Positions 48,506 to 57,649 of a stretch of DNA of 64,000 nucleotides are shown here, piece after piece (the first letter of the stretch is position 1; each line of letters starts with the position of its first letter). The translations under genes were made by a program, and so were the position numbers. The stretch comes from Verrucomicrobiota bacterium (lineage in GTDB: Bacteria; Verrucomicrobiota; Verrucomicrobiia; Limisphaerales; UBA1100). The notes beneath the pieces are model-generated. The model searched no databases. It had not been told where the DNA came from and worked only from the letters and a program-made list of their open reading frames with translations. The stretch spans positions 1-64,000 of the forward strand of contig JAOLZA010000005.1 in NCBI GenBank assembly GCA_028343615.1, given 5' to 3'.

Positions 48506-49405
48506 ATGCGATATATTCGCGACATTCTTCGCGAGCATGCGGAGGCCAACCAACCTGTTATCTCATGTGAGTTTTTTCCCGCGAAAACTCCCGTGGGCGA
48601 ATCGACGTTGCTTGAAAAGATTGCGCCGCGGCTTAAGGCGATCAATCCCGCGTTTTTTTCCGTGACCTATGGCGCGGGCGGAAGCACGCGGGATAAGACG
48701 CTCGACATCGTGGAAACACTCCAGCGCGATCAAGGCATGCCCACGATGGCGCATCTTACATGTGTGGGGTCCACGCGCGAGGACATCGGCAGATTTCTTG
48801 ATGAGGCGCATCGGCGTGATATTCGTAACATCCTCGCGCTGCGTGGCGATCCGCCGCCGGGGCAGGAAAATTTTGTGAAACCAGAGGGCGGCTTTGAATT
48901 TTCGCGCGAACTCGTGAGCTACGTGCGTGACCACAACGACTTTACCATCGGTGTGGCCGGGTTTCCCGAGGGGCACATTGCGTGCACGGAAGGGCGCGAG
49001 GTGGATTGGCAAAGACTACAGGCGAAGGTGGATTGCGGTGCGGATTTTGTGATCACTCAACTTTTTTTTGATAACGCGGATTTTTATGCATTCCGCGATT
49101 ATCTACGCGCGCGTGGGGTAACGCAGCCGATTTTGGCGGGCATTATTCCCATTTTGAGCGGTGGTCAAATCCAGCGCTTTACCAAAATGTGCGGCTCCAA
49201 GCTTACGCCGGAGATCACGGAAACGCTTGCGAAGCTGGGCGATAATGACGCGGCGGTTGCGGGGTTTGGTGTTGATTATGCCACGCGGCAGTGCGCCGAT
49301 CTCATTGCCAATGGAGTAGAAGGATTGCATTTTTATACGCTCAACAAATCGCGCGCAACGGTTCAAATTGTACAGAACCTCAACCTTGCCTCACGCGTCT
49401 CATGA
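48506..49405 (+). CDS. metF: Methylenetetrahydrofolate reductase
   Basis: ISCEFFPAKTPVGE...FFSVTYGAGGSTRDKT...ALRGDPPPG...DFVITQLFFDN. Confidence 0.93.
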   Translation: MRYIRDILREHAEANQPVISCEFFPAKTPVGESTLLEKIAPRLKAINPAFFSVTYGAGGSTRDKTLDIVETLQRDQGMPTMAHLTCVGSTREDIGRFLDEAHRRDIRNILALRGDPPPGQENFVKPEGGFEFSRELVSYVRDHNDFTIGVAGFPEGHIACTEGREVDWQRLQAKVDCGADFVITQLFFDNADFYAFRDYLRARGVTQPILAGIIPILSGGQIQRFTKMCGSKLTPEITETLAKLGDNDAAVAGFGVDYATRQCADLIANGVEGLHFYTLNKSRATVQIVQNLNLASRVS

Positions 49406-49989
49406 ACACGCGCGTCATCGGTATTACCGGCGGGGTGGGGATGGGCAAATCCACCACCGCCAAGCTGCTTCGTGAGCAGGGTGTGCCGGTGGTGGATTCC
49501 GATGACCTAGCGCGTAGAGTGGTGGCGGCCGGTGAACCGGCACTGGCAGAGATTGCTGACACATTCGGCGCGGAATTTCTGAATGCCAAATGCCAACTCG
49601 ATCGCGAAAAAATGGCCGGGCATATTTTTGGCAATGATGCTGAACGCAAAAAGCTTGAGGCCATCATTCATCCCCGCGTTCGGGAGCGTTGGATGGTGCA
49701 AATGGAAACTTGGCGTGCGGATAATATACCGTTGGGCGTGGTGGTGATTCCATTGTTGTTTGAGGTGGGGGCGGAAGGGGAATTTGATTCAGTAATTTGC
49801 ATAGCATGCACAGCCAACACTCAACGTGAACGTCTCCACGCGCGGGAATGGGACGATGCCCAAATCGACGCGCGCATCGCGGCTCAGATGGAGGTGACTA
49901 AAAAAATCAAGCACGCCGATCAAGTGGTGTGGACTGAAGGGGACATAAGCCTCTTGCGCGAACAACTCCAACGCATTTTTGCGGGATGA
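49402..49989 (+). CDS. coaE: Dephospho-CoA kinase
   Basis: MNTRVIGITGGVGMGKSTTAKLLREQGVPVVDSDDLARRVV; ATGA overlap with metF. Confidence 0.92.
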   Translation: MNTRVIGITGGVGMGKSTTAKLLREQGVPVVDSDDLARRVVAAGEPALAEIADTFGAEFLNAKCQLDREKMAGHIFGNDAERKKLEAIIHPRVRERWMVQMETWRADNIPLGVVVIPLLFEVGAEGEFDSVICIACTANTQRERLHAREWDDAQIDARIAAQMEVTKKIKHADQVVWTEGDISLLREQLQRIFAG

Positions 49990-52178
49990 TTATTTCCGAA
50001 GCTGAGTTTGAAGCAATCACGCACGGGCGGCACGCCGCGCCGCACGAGTTACTGGGGATGCATCGGATTGAGGGCGGCGGTGTGGTAGTGCGCGCACTGT
50101 TGCCACTGGCGAAGGGAGTGGTGGCTGTGCCGGTGCACGAGCCGTCTAAGCCAGTCATTGCGCTGCGCCGCGTGGGCGAGTCGGATTTGTTCGAGGGTAT
50201 GCTGGAAGAAGAGAATGACATTTACGCATATGATCTTGCCATCACGTGGGGCAGTGGTGAGCAATGGCGCACGCGCGATGCGTTTTCGTTTTTGCCAACC
50301 ATCAGCGACAATGATTTGTATTTGTTCAACCTTGGCGATGAGCGACGCATTTACGAAAAGCTTGGCGCGCATCCGCGTTGTATTGACGGCGTGCACGGCA
50401 CGAGTTTTGCGGTTTGGGCACCCAACGCGCAGCGCATCAGCGTGGTGGGTGATTTCAACGGCTGGGATGGCCGTCATCATCCGATGCGAATGTTGGGACA
50501 ATCAGGCGTGTGGGAGCTCTTCGCGCCGGGTTGTGGGGTGGGCAGTCATTATAAATTCCAAATTTTAACGGCCGCCGGCGAGCTGCAGGAGAAGACCGAT
50601 CCTTTCGGCTTGTTCTTCGAAATCGCGCCCAAAACTGCTTCGATTGTGTGGGATAACAGCCGCTTTGCGTGGAACGACGCGGATTGGATTCGCCAACGCG
50701 AAGATGTCGAACCGCGTTCGCAGCCGATGAGTATTTATGAAGTGCACCTCGGTTCGTGGCGGAAAAAGGCGGCGGGCGAGTCGTACAACTACTGCGAGTT
50801 GGCGCCGCGCTTGGTGGATTATCTGTGTAAAATGGGATTCACGCACGTGGAATTTATGCCGGTGGCCGAGCACGCGTATTATCCTTCATGGGGATATCAA
50901 GTTACGGGATTTTACGCGCCGAGCAGTCGCTATGGTACGCCGGAGGATTTTCAGTTTCTCGTCAATGCCCTGCACGAGGCGGGCATTGGCGTGTTTATCG
51001 ATTGGGTGCCCGCGCATTTCCCTAAGGATGACTGGGCACTGATGCGTTTCGATGGTACGCCGCTTTTTGAGCATCCGGATCCTGAGCGCGGCGAGCATCC
51101 GGATTGGGGTACGGCGGTGTTTAATTACGGCCGACCCGAGGTTAAGAATTTCATCGCCGCAAACGCGCGTTTTTGGTGCGATGTGTTTCACGTGGACGGC
51201 TTGCGCGTAGACGCGGTGGCGTCGATGTTGTACCTCGATTATTCTCGCAAGGAAGGCGAGTGGACGCCGAATATCCACGGTGGCAATCAAAACCTCGAAG
51301 CGGTGGAGTTGCTGCGTCACACCAACCACTTGGTGCACAGCGAATTTCCCGGCGTGGTCACGATGGCCGAGGAATCGACTGCGTGGCCAGGGGTCACCCG
51401 CGATACGAGCGCCGGCGGCCTTGGCTTCACGTTCAAGTGGGATATGGGTTGGATGCACGATACGCTCAAGTTCTTCCAAAAAAAAACCACGCAACGCGTC
51501 GCGCAACAGGATAAGTTTACCTTCGCCTCGCTGTACCGCGGTCAGGAAAATTATTTACTCCCGCTCTCGCACGACGAAGTGGTCCACGAAAAGCGCTCGC
51601 TCATCGGCCGTATGCCCGGCGTGGGCGCGGAGCTTACTGCAAATATGCGGTTGCTCTTCGGCTATCAATGGCTGTTCCCCGGCAAACCACTTCTCTTTAT
51701 GGGAGGCGAAATCGGCCAGCACATGGAGTGGAGCGAAGACGCCGAAGTGGAGTGGGAGTTGTTGGAGGAAAACGAATTGCACGTCGGTTTGCAACAATGG
51801 GTGGTAGACCTCAATCATCTTTACCGAGACGAGCCCGCGCTATGGGCGGGCGATTATTTGGAAGATGGCTTCTACTGGATTGACAACGCAGACCACGCTG
51901 ACGGAGTGGCCAGTTTCGTCCGTCAAACTCCCGACTGCTCGCGCCAAGCGTTGGTACTGCTCAATCTCGGCAACGCCTCGCACGCGGGCTATCGCATCGG
52001 CCTCCCGCGTGCGGGTTGGTGGCGTGAGGTGCTCAATAGCGATTCTGAACATTATGGCGGTACGAACCTCGGTAATAACGGCGGCGTCGATTCACAGGAA
52101 ACTCCGTGGCACAGCCATCCGTGGTCCGCGGAATTCAATTTGCCGCCGTTGAGTTGTTTGGTGTTTTTGTGTGATTGA
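49986..52178 (+). CDS. glgB: 1,4-alpha-glucan branching enzyme
   Basis: FAVWAPNAQRISVVGDFNGWDGRHHPM, DGLRVDAVASMLYLDYSRKEGEW, HDEVVHEKRSLIGRMPG. Confidence 0.96.
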   Translation: MIISEAEFEAITHGRHAAPHELLGMHRIEGGGVVVRALLPLAKGVVAVPVHEPSKPVIALRRVGESDLFEGMLEEENDIYAYDLAITWGSGEQWRTRDAFSFLPTISDNDLYLFNLGDERRIYEKLGAHPRCIDGVHGTSFAVWAPNAQRISVVGDFNGWDGRHHPMRMLGQSGVWELFAPGCGVGSHYKFQILTAAGELQEKTDPFGLFFEIAPKTASIVWDNSRFAWNDADWIRQREDVEPRSQPMSIYEVHLGSWRKKAAGESYNYCELAPRLVDYLCKMGFTHVEFMPVAEHAYYPSWGYQVTGFYAPSSRYGTPEDFQFLVNALHEAGIGVFIDWVPAHFPKDDWALMRFDGTPLFEHPDPERGEHPDWGTAVFNYGRPEVKNFIAANARFWCDVFHVDGLRVDAVASMLYLDYSRKEGEWTPNIHGGNQNLEAVELLRHTNHLVHSEFPGVVTMAEESTAWPGVTRDTSAGGLGFTFKWDMGWMHDTLKFFQKKTTQRVAQQDKFTFASLYRGQENYLLPLSHDEVVHEKRSLIGRMPGVGAELTANMRLLFGYQWLFPGKPLLFMGGEIGQHMEWSEDAEVEWELLEENELHVGLQQWVVDLNHLYRDEPALWAGDYLEDGFYWIDNADHADGVASFVRQTPDCSRQALVLLNLGNASHAGYRIGLPRAGWWREVLNSDSEHYGGTNLGNNGGVDSQETPWHSHPWSAEFNLPPLSCLVFLCD

Positions 52179-52261
52179 TTCACACCCTGTTGATATCCTC
52201 TGTTTGACTCCCGGCGCGTATGGGCCATTTTGTTCGTGTTTGGAGGAATACCCCTAGAAAG

Positions 52262-52290
52262 TTGACAAAAACTCCGATTTTTGGTATAGG
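52262..52290 (+). promoter_or_regulatory. Sigma70-type promoter upstream of the Tol-Pal operon
   Basis: TTGACA - 17 nt - TATAGG, about 40 nt before the ATG at 52330, with AAGGAGG SD-like sequence. Confidence 0.65.
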
Positions 52291-52329
52291 ATCGGAACCA
52301 AGGAAGTTGCCTTTTCAAGGAGGTTGGGC

Positions 52330-53238
52330 ATGAACACATTACAATTGCTAGCTGCGGCCGGCTCGGCTCCGGTCGCGCCCAAGCCCACGTTCCAATATGT
52401 TTGGGAACAATTGGAAGGACCAGGATTGGCGATCATCGTCGTCCTTATCCTGTTCTCTACCTGTGCCTGGGCGGTGATGGCTACTAAGGCGTGGCAGCTT
52501 CGTCGCGCTCGTAAATATAACCGATATTTCGACAGTGAATTCCGCGGACAAAAACGAGTGCTGGCGATGTTCGAGCGCCGTATTTCAGCGGAGGGTTGTC
52601 CGCTTTTCAACGTCTATCAAGAGGGCTGTATGGCTCTGGAGGAAAGGTTGCGCGACAAGGAGGGTAAACGGCACCGTTATGTGTCGTTGAAATCAATGGA
52701 ACACATCAAGGGCTTAATCGAAAGCTCGGTGGCACGGGAATCCGTGGCGCTGGAGTCGGGCCTGATCCTGCTTGCCATCGCCGTGAGCGGCGCACCTTTT
52801 ATGGGATTGCTCGGCACGGTGTGGGGTGTGATGGAAGTGTTCAGCCGTGCCGCGCAAGTGGGCAACGCCTCACTCACCACCGTGGCCCCCGGCGTGGCGG
52901 CTGCGTTGGCCACCACGGTGGCGGGGCTGCTCGTGGCTATCCCGTCAATGTTTGGCTATAATTGGTTGGTGCATAATTTGCGCGTGACCACGGTGGAGAT
53001 GGATAATTTTGCGCAGGAATTATCCGCTAAAATCGAGGCTGAATATTTGCAGGACGTACCCGTGAGTGAGCGCGAGCCTCTCAAAACGATGGCCGCCGAA
53101 CCGGAAATCCGAATGGAACCAAAACCGAAGCCGGAGTCTAATCCGATGGTGCCGGCGGATGAAACCAAAGTGGAATTTGATGATGCTGATGATGTGCAGC
53201 CCGATCGGCTGCCGCCGGAAACGGAGGGCCCATCATGA
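52330..53238 (+). CDS. tolQ: TolQ/ExbB/MotA-type proton channel
   Basis: SGLILLAIAVSGAPFMGLLGTVWGVMEVFSRAAQVGNASLTTVAPGVAAALATTVAGLLVAIP. Confidence 0.88.
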   Translation: MNTLQLLAAAGSAPVAPKPTFQYVWEQLEGPGLAIIVVLILFSTCAWAVMATKAWQLRRARKYNRYFDSEFRGQKRVLAMFERRISAEGCPLFNVYQEGCMALEERLRDKEGKRHRYVSLKSMEHIKGLIESSVARESVALESGLILLAIAVSGAPFMGLLGTVWGVMEVFSRAAQVGNASLTTVAPGVAAALATTVAGLLVAIPSMFGYNWLVHNLRVTTVEMDNFAQELSAKIEAEYLQDVPVSEREPLKTMAAEPEIRMEPKPKPESNPMVPADETKVEFDDADDVQPDRLPPETEGPS

Positions 53239-53651
53239 GGCGTTTTTCCAAACGCAATCCGCTGGTGACCCTCGCCGACTTGAACGTGACGCCGATGTTG
53301 GATCTCGCGTTTGTGTTGCTAATTATTTTTGTCATCGCCACTCCGTTGCTCGAACAGGGGATGAAGCTGGAATTGCCAGAAGGCGGCTCTACTGATGTGG
53401 CCATCGATCGGAGCGACGTGCGAACCGTGGAAATCAGCCGCGACGGCCAATATCTGTTTGATCGCAAGCCGATGAATCTAGCCCAAATCGAGGCCGCCTT
53501 GATTCAGGCACACACGGAGAACCCGAAAACTATCGTGTACATTCGCGCTGATCAGCAGGGCGTGAATAAAGACACTTATGCGGTGATTGATGCCTGTGTG
53601 AAAAACGGGCTCACCCAATTCTCGCTGCGAACCAAGGAGAGCAACCGATGA
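53235..53651 (+). CDS. tolR: ExbD/TolR biopolymer transport protein
   Basis: LADLNVTPMLDLAFVLLIIFVIATPLL; IRADQQGVNKDTYAVIDACVKNG. Confidence 0.9.
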   Translation: MRRFSKRNPLVTLADLNVTPMLDLAFVLLIIFVIATPLLEQGMKLELPEGGSTDVAIDRSDVRTVEISRDGQYLFDRKPMNLAQIEAALIQAHTENPKTIVYIRADQQGVNKDTYAVIDACVKNGLTQFSLRTKESNR

Positions 53652-54478
53652 CCCGATTACTTAAAAAATGTTTTTTCCTGTCTGTGGGGCTGCACGTGCT
53701 GTTGGTGGCCGTGCTGATTTTGGGAGCGGCATTTCTCGTGACCCAACCGGAAAAGGTGCCGGCCGTACTAAGTATGATTGCCCCCAGTGAACTGGAAAAT
53801 CTACTCAATCCGCCCGTGCCGGCTCAAACTAAGCCGAACATCAATCAGCCTAGTGCCGTACGGCACACCCAAGTGACTCCGCCACGGCCGCCGGTGAAGC
53901 CAATCGTGCAACCGCCAAGAGTCACGCCGCCTAAACCGAAGCCAACACCGCGCCCTAAAAATCCAACTCCAAAAAAACCTAAACCCAAAACCAAATCCAC
54001 AGCCAAGACGCCAAGCCAAATTCGCGTAAACATTGGCAACCCAAAGAACCATACGGATAAAACACGCCCCACACCCTCTCGACCGGTGAACCCGGCGGTG
54101 AGTTCTAAGGAGGTTAGTAACGCGCTCAAGGGCCTCAACAATCTTTCCGCCAAAATTAATGTGCAAGTGAGTGGCAGTAATCGCGCCGCGTTCGCGACTT
54201 ATGCACAACACGTCGTCGCGGTTTATCGCCGTGCGTGGCAACCATTGATTCCAAAAAACCTAGCGCGTACACGTATTGCTGAGGTTTCTGTGACAATCGA
54301 CCGCACCGGCCGCGTGATTCGTGCCAGCATCACACGTCGTACCGGCGATGCTGCTCTGGATAAGTCAGTACAACGCGCGCTGGACAAAGTGAGATCTGTT
54401 GGTAAGTCTTTCCCATCGGGTTCACGTGATGCCCAAAGGACATTTATACTGGATTTCACTCCGATTGTTGGAGGTTGA
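53648..54478 (+). CDS. tolA: TolA/TonB-like energy transducer
   Basis: N-terminal TM, Pro/Lys-rich linker (PPKPKPTPRPKNPTPKKPKPK), C-terminal TonB-like domain. Confidence 0.78.
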   Translation: MTRLLKKCFFLSVGLHVLLVAVLILGAAFLVTQPEKVPAVLSMIAPSELENLLNPPVPAQTKPNINQPSAVRHTQVTPPRPPVKPIVQPPRVTPPKPKPTPRPKNPTPKKPKPKTKSTAKTPSQIRVNIGNPKNHTDKTRPTPSRPVNPAVSSKEVSNALKGLNNLSAKINVQVSGSNRAAFATYAQHVVAVYRRAWQPLIPKNLARTRIAEVSVTIDRTGRVIRASITRRTGDAALDKSVQRALDKVRSVGKSFPSGSRDAQRTFILDFTPIVGG

Positions 54479-54493
54479 AAAGGAATTTAAATA

Positions 54494-55693
54494 ATGAATC
54501 ATATCAAGCGGGTTTCCATTCTGTTTTCATTTTTCACACTAATTGCATTCACGTGGGCTGCCGGTTTGCAGGTGCAGGGTAACGTAGGCAAATTAATCCC
54601 CGTTGCGATTAAAGGCTATCAAGGGGAAGTGGCTAAGGTGCTGACATTTGACCTCGAGGTGATGGGCTGCAAAATGGTGCCCGAAGGTGATGCAAGTTAT
54701 GTGCTCGATGGCAAAAACGGCCCGGCGAATCTCACCGGGATTCTGCGAGATAACGCCGGTAACTTTGGGTTTAATCTCAAAATCAACGGTGCCGCGCCGC
54801 GCGTACTTGCCCATGCACTGAGCAACGCCACCATAAAAGCCATCACCGGTCAGGATGGAATCGCGCACACACGCATTTTGTTTACGATGAAAACCGGCAA
54901 GAGTGAGTGGGAAGTTTTTCAATCTGATTATGACGGTCACAATCCAGTTGCGTTAACCCACGATAAATCCATTGTGGAAAATCCATTGTGGATGCCTGAT
55001 CACAGTGGACTTTTTTATACTTCGTGGATGACTATTGGTGGTTTGCAAAACACCACCGTGGTGAAGCACGATCTGAAGACTGGGAAGCGTAAAGTGTTTT
55101 CACGGTTCAAGGGATTGAATACCGGCGGTGCGATGGCATCGCATGGGTCGGTGGCGTTGATTCTCAGTAAAGGTGGGGCGACCGATTTGTACTTGGCTCC
55201 GAAAAACTGGGAGTTTTTAAAAGACATCCCCGGCAAGAATCTTTTCCGTGGCACTCGCACCCGCGAGGAAGTATCCAGCCCCTCATGGTCGCCGGACGGT
55301 CGTTGGGTTACATTTGCCACCATCATTAAGGGCCGGTACATACTGGTCAAAGTGGCAGTGGGTGGAGGGCCCATGATTGAGATTCCAACCAAAGGCGCGT
55401 TCCGGCCCACGCAGCCCTGTTGGTCTCCCGACGGAAAATGGATTACCTTTACTCAGCAACGCGGCAAAAATTTTAACATCGGAGTGGTGGAAGCTGCTGG
55501 TGGCACCGCTGTGATATTCAGTGACTTTGAGGGCGAAGACCCCGCGTGGGCCGCCAACAGTCGGAATATTATATTCACAAGGCGCGCCGGTGGCGTGAAT
55601 AAGAAACGAATGGCGATACTTGACGTACCGACTAAACAGGTGAAGATGCTCCCAGCCTTTGCTAGCGGCGTGGGTCAACCCGCGTGGCAGTAA
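54494..55693 (+). CDS. tolB: TolB-like PD40 beta-propeller protein
   Basis: Operon position; SPSWSPDGRWVTFAT, QPCWSPDGKWITFTQQRG PD40 repeats. Confidence 0.85.
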   Translation: MNHIKRVSILFSFFTLIAFTWAAGLQVQGNVGKLIPVAIKGYQGEVAKVLTFDLEVMGCKMVPEGDASYVLDGKNGPANLTGILRDNAGNFGFNLKINGAAPRVLAHALSNATIKAITGQDGIAHTRILFTMKTGKSEWEVFQSDYDGHNPVALTHDKSIVENPLWMPDHSGLFYTSWMTIGGLQNTTVVKHDLKTGKRKVFSRFKGLNTGGAMASHGSVALILSKGGATDLYLAPKNWEFLKDIPGKNLFRGTRTREEVSSPSWSPDGRWVTFATIIKGRYILVKVAVGGGPMIEIPTKGAFRPTQPCWSPDGKWITFTQQRGKNFNIGVVEAAGGTAVIFSDFEGEDPAWAANSRNIIFTRRAGGVNKKRMAILDVPTKQVKMLPAFASGVGQPAWQ

Positions 55694-55757
55694 AGTTTTA
55701 ACAAAGAGGAGCTTAACCAATGCGTTCAATGAACGCGTGCGAGAAAAGGAGATTATT

Positions 55758-56435
55758 ATGCAAGGAGCAACCTATCTAAAAACATTGGCCCTCGTGGCTG
55801 CATTGGCCGTGATTGGCTGTAAATCCGCCACCACGGATGTCACCAATATACCAGGCCACAAATTGGCTGATAATGTAGGTAACGGGAATACCGGTGGCGG
55901 TAACGGAAACACAGGCTTGGGCCCGGGCGGTACTGGTGGTGAGACCGGTGGACCTGGGATAACACCCAATCCCAATCCTGGATTCACTCCTTTGGGTCTA
56001 CCCGGTGAACACGAGATTGTGCGGGATGCGTTTAATAAAATTCATTTTACCTATGATAGCGCGGAGTTGCGTCCGGAAGATTTACCGCACATCACCAAGG
56101 TGGCTGAGTACTTGGTTCAAAACCCACAACATTTACTGGAAGTGGAAGGCCACTGCGACGAGCGCGGTACGGAGGATTACAACCTATCACTAGGTGAACG
56201 CCGGGCACAGGCTATCGCGCAGGCACTGTTGGAATTGGGCGTGACAACCAACCGCCTCGCTACCAAGAGCATGGGCGAAAAAATGCCAATGGTGCAGGGC
56301 AGTGATAAAGAATCTTTCGCGGCCAATCGCCGAGGAGAATTTGTGTTGTACGTGCCGATGACGGCACAGCCGTCACCCGCGGGGAGCGTTGGCCCTCAGC
56401 GGATTAATTTGATTCCCGGCACCGCCACGCCATAG
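55758..56435 (+). CDS. pal: OmpA-domain peptidoglycan-associated lipoprotein, copy 1
   Basis: LALVAALAVIGCKS lipobox; VEGHCDERGTEDYNLSLGERRAQAIAQALLELGV. Confidence 0.9.
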   Translation: MQGATYLKTLALVAALAVIGCKSATTDVTNIPGHKLADNVGNGNTGGGNGNTGLGPGGTGGETGGPGITPNPNPGFTPLGLPGEHEIVRDAFNKIHFTYDSAELRPEDLPHITKVAEYLVQNPQHLLEVEGHCDERGTEDYNLSLGERRAQAIAQALLELGVTTNRLATKSMGEKMPMVQGSDKESFAANRRGEFVLYVPMTAQPSPAGSVGPQRINLIPGTATP

Positions 56436-56467
56436 CACGGCGGTAGCCAGTGTATTTATTAGCGCGT

Positions 56468-56491
56468 CGCTTCCCCGGGGTTGGGGAAGCG
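56468..56491 (+). other. Strong intergenic hairpin without T-tract between the two Pal genes
   Basis: CGCTTCCCC-GGGGTT-GGGGAAGCG, perfect 9-bp stem. Confidence 0.65.
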
Positions 56492-56575
56492 GTTGCGATT
56501 TGCTAGGAAATTTTTGCTAACTGCAAGGGAGGCGAAAACACCAACCCCAAGGAGGAAACACTAAAGGAGTATACT

Positions 56576-57238
56576 ATGAAAAAAAGCGCATTAATTAATG
56601 CAACAGGCCTAGGCGTGGCGGCAATGCTGTTGGTTGTGGGTTGCAAAACACAGAAGCCGGTGGGATTGACAACCATCCCCGGGCAGAGAACTATCGTGGC
56701 TAGTAACCCCAACCCGCTTCCGGTGCCTTCGCCCCCAGGCGGTGGCGGAATTCCAGGCGGCGAAACAATTCCAGGCGGAGGTCAGCCATTTGTGAACCCC
56801 AACCCAATCATTCAGCCCCTCAACCCCAACAATGGCGCGTTGCTCAATGAGCAGGGCAACGGTTTTACAGGGCAGGAAATGGAAGACCGCGAGGCGTTTG
56901 CGGCGTTGACCGTGCATTTCGAGTACGATAGTGCAGCGGTCCATCCCGATGACTTCGAGAAAATCAAACTCGTGGCACTGCATCTCATCCAAAACCCCAC
57001 GCACAAGCTGATGGTGGAAGGTCATTGCGATGAGCGTGGCACGGAGGATTACAACCTCTCATTGGGCGAACGCCGTGCGCTTGCAGTGGTGGATGAACTG
57101 TCGCGGATGAACGTGGAGGTCGGTCGTCTGCGAACTCTCAGCCAAGGTGAAAAAGTGCCAATGTTGCTCGGATTGGACGAACAATCCTTCGCGGAAAACC
57201 GTCGGGGCGAATTCGTTCTCCTAATGCCAGCCCAGTAA
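56576..57238 (+). CDS. pal: OmpA-domain peptidoglycan-associated lipoprotein, copy 2
   Basis: GVAAMLLVVGCKTQ lipobox; VEGHCDERGTEDYNLSLGERRALAVVDELSRMNV. Confidence 0.9.
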   Translation: MKKSALINATGLGVAAMLLVVGCKTQKPVGLTTIPGQRTIVASNPNPLPVPSPPGGGGIPGGETIPGGGQPFVNPNPIIQPLNPNNGALLNEQGNGFTGQEMEDREAFAALTVHFEYDSAAVHPDDFEKIKLVALHLIQNPTHKLMVEGHCDERGTEDYNLSLGERRALAVVDELSRMNVEVGRLRTLSQGEKVPMLLGLDEQSFAENRRGEFVLLMPAQ

Positions 57239-57259
57239 TACAGGGCTAAACACTCTCAT

Positions 57260-57283
57260 CCCCCGCGAAATCGGGGGTTTTTT
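57260..57283 (+). terminator. Rho-independent terminator after second Pal gene
   Basis: CCCCCG-CGAAAT-CGGGGG followed by TTTTTT. Confidence 0.8.
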
Positions 57284-57334
57284 CTTGTGTGAATAGAAAT
57301 TTGCGGTAGTTTGTCCAAACACTACTTGCAAATT

Positions 57335-57634
57335 ATGACCGAAACTATGTTGGCATTTATTCAGGGCTCGGAATGGCTGATCATCGGCCTTGCCGTGTTG
57401 TTATTGTTTGGGGCGAAAAAGCTCCCGGAACTTGCGCGCGGCCTTGGCAAAGGCATCCGCGAATTCAAGAAGGCCTCTAGTGATATTGGCGGCGAACTGA
57501 ACCGTGTTGATGAAGATGACTACGATCGGCCGCGCCGTCGGGAACGCCCCATTGAGGATCGGCAGGAAAAAGCCGCTCACGCCGAAGTTGAGGATGACAA
57601 GCCCGCGAAGGCTGAATCCGATTCGAAGGCTTAG
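57335..57634 (+). CDS. tatA: Sec-independent translocase TatA/TatE
   Basis: [35 protein letters not shown]. Confidence 0.92.
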   Translation: MTETMLAFIQGSEWLIIGLAVLLLFGAKKLPELARGLGKGIREFKKASSDIGGELNRVDEDDYDRPRRRERPIEDRQEKAAHAEVEDDKPAKAESDSKA

Positions 57635-57649
57635 TTTCCCACTTCCATT

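Noticed and set aside
51478-51488. Poly-A run in glgB as a second possible frameshift site
   Set aside because: glgB reads through it in a single frame (KFFQKKTTQR); no disruption.
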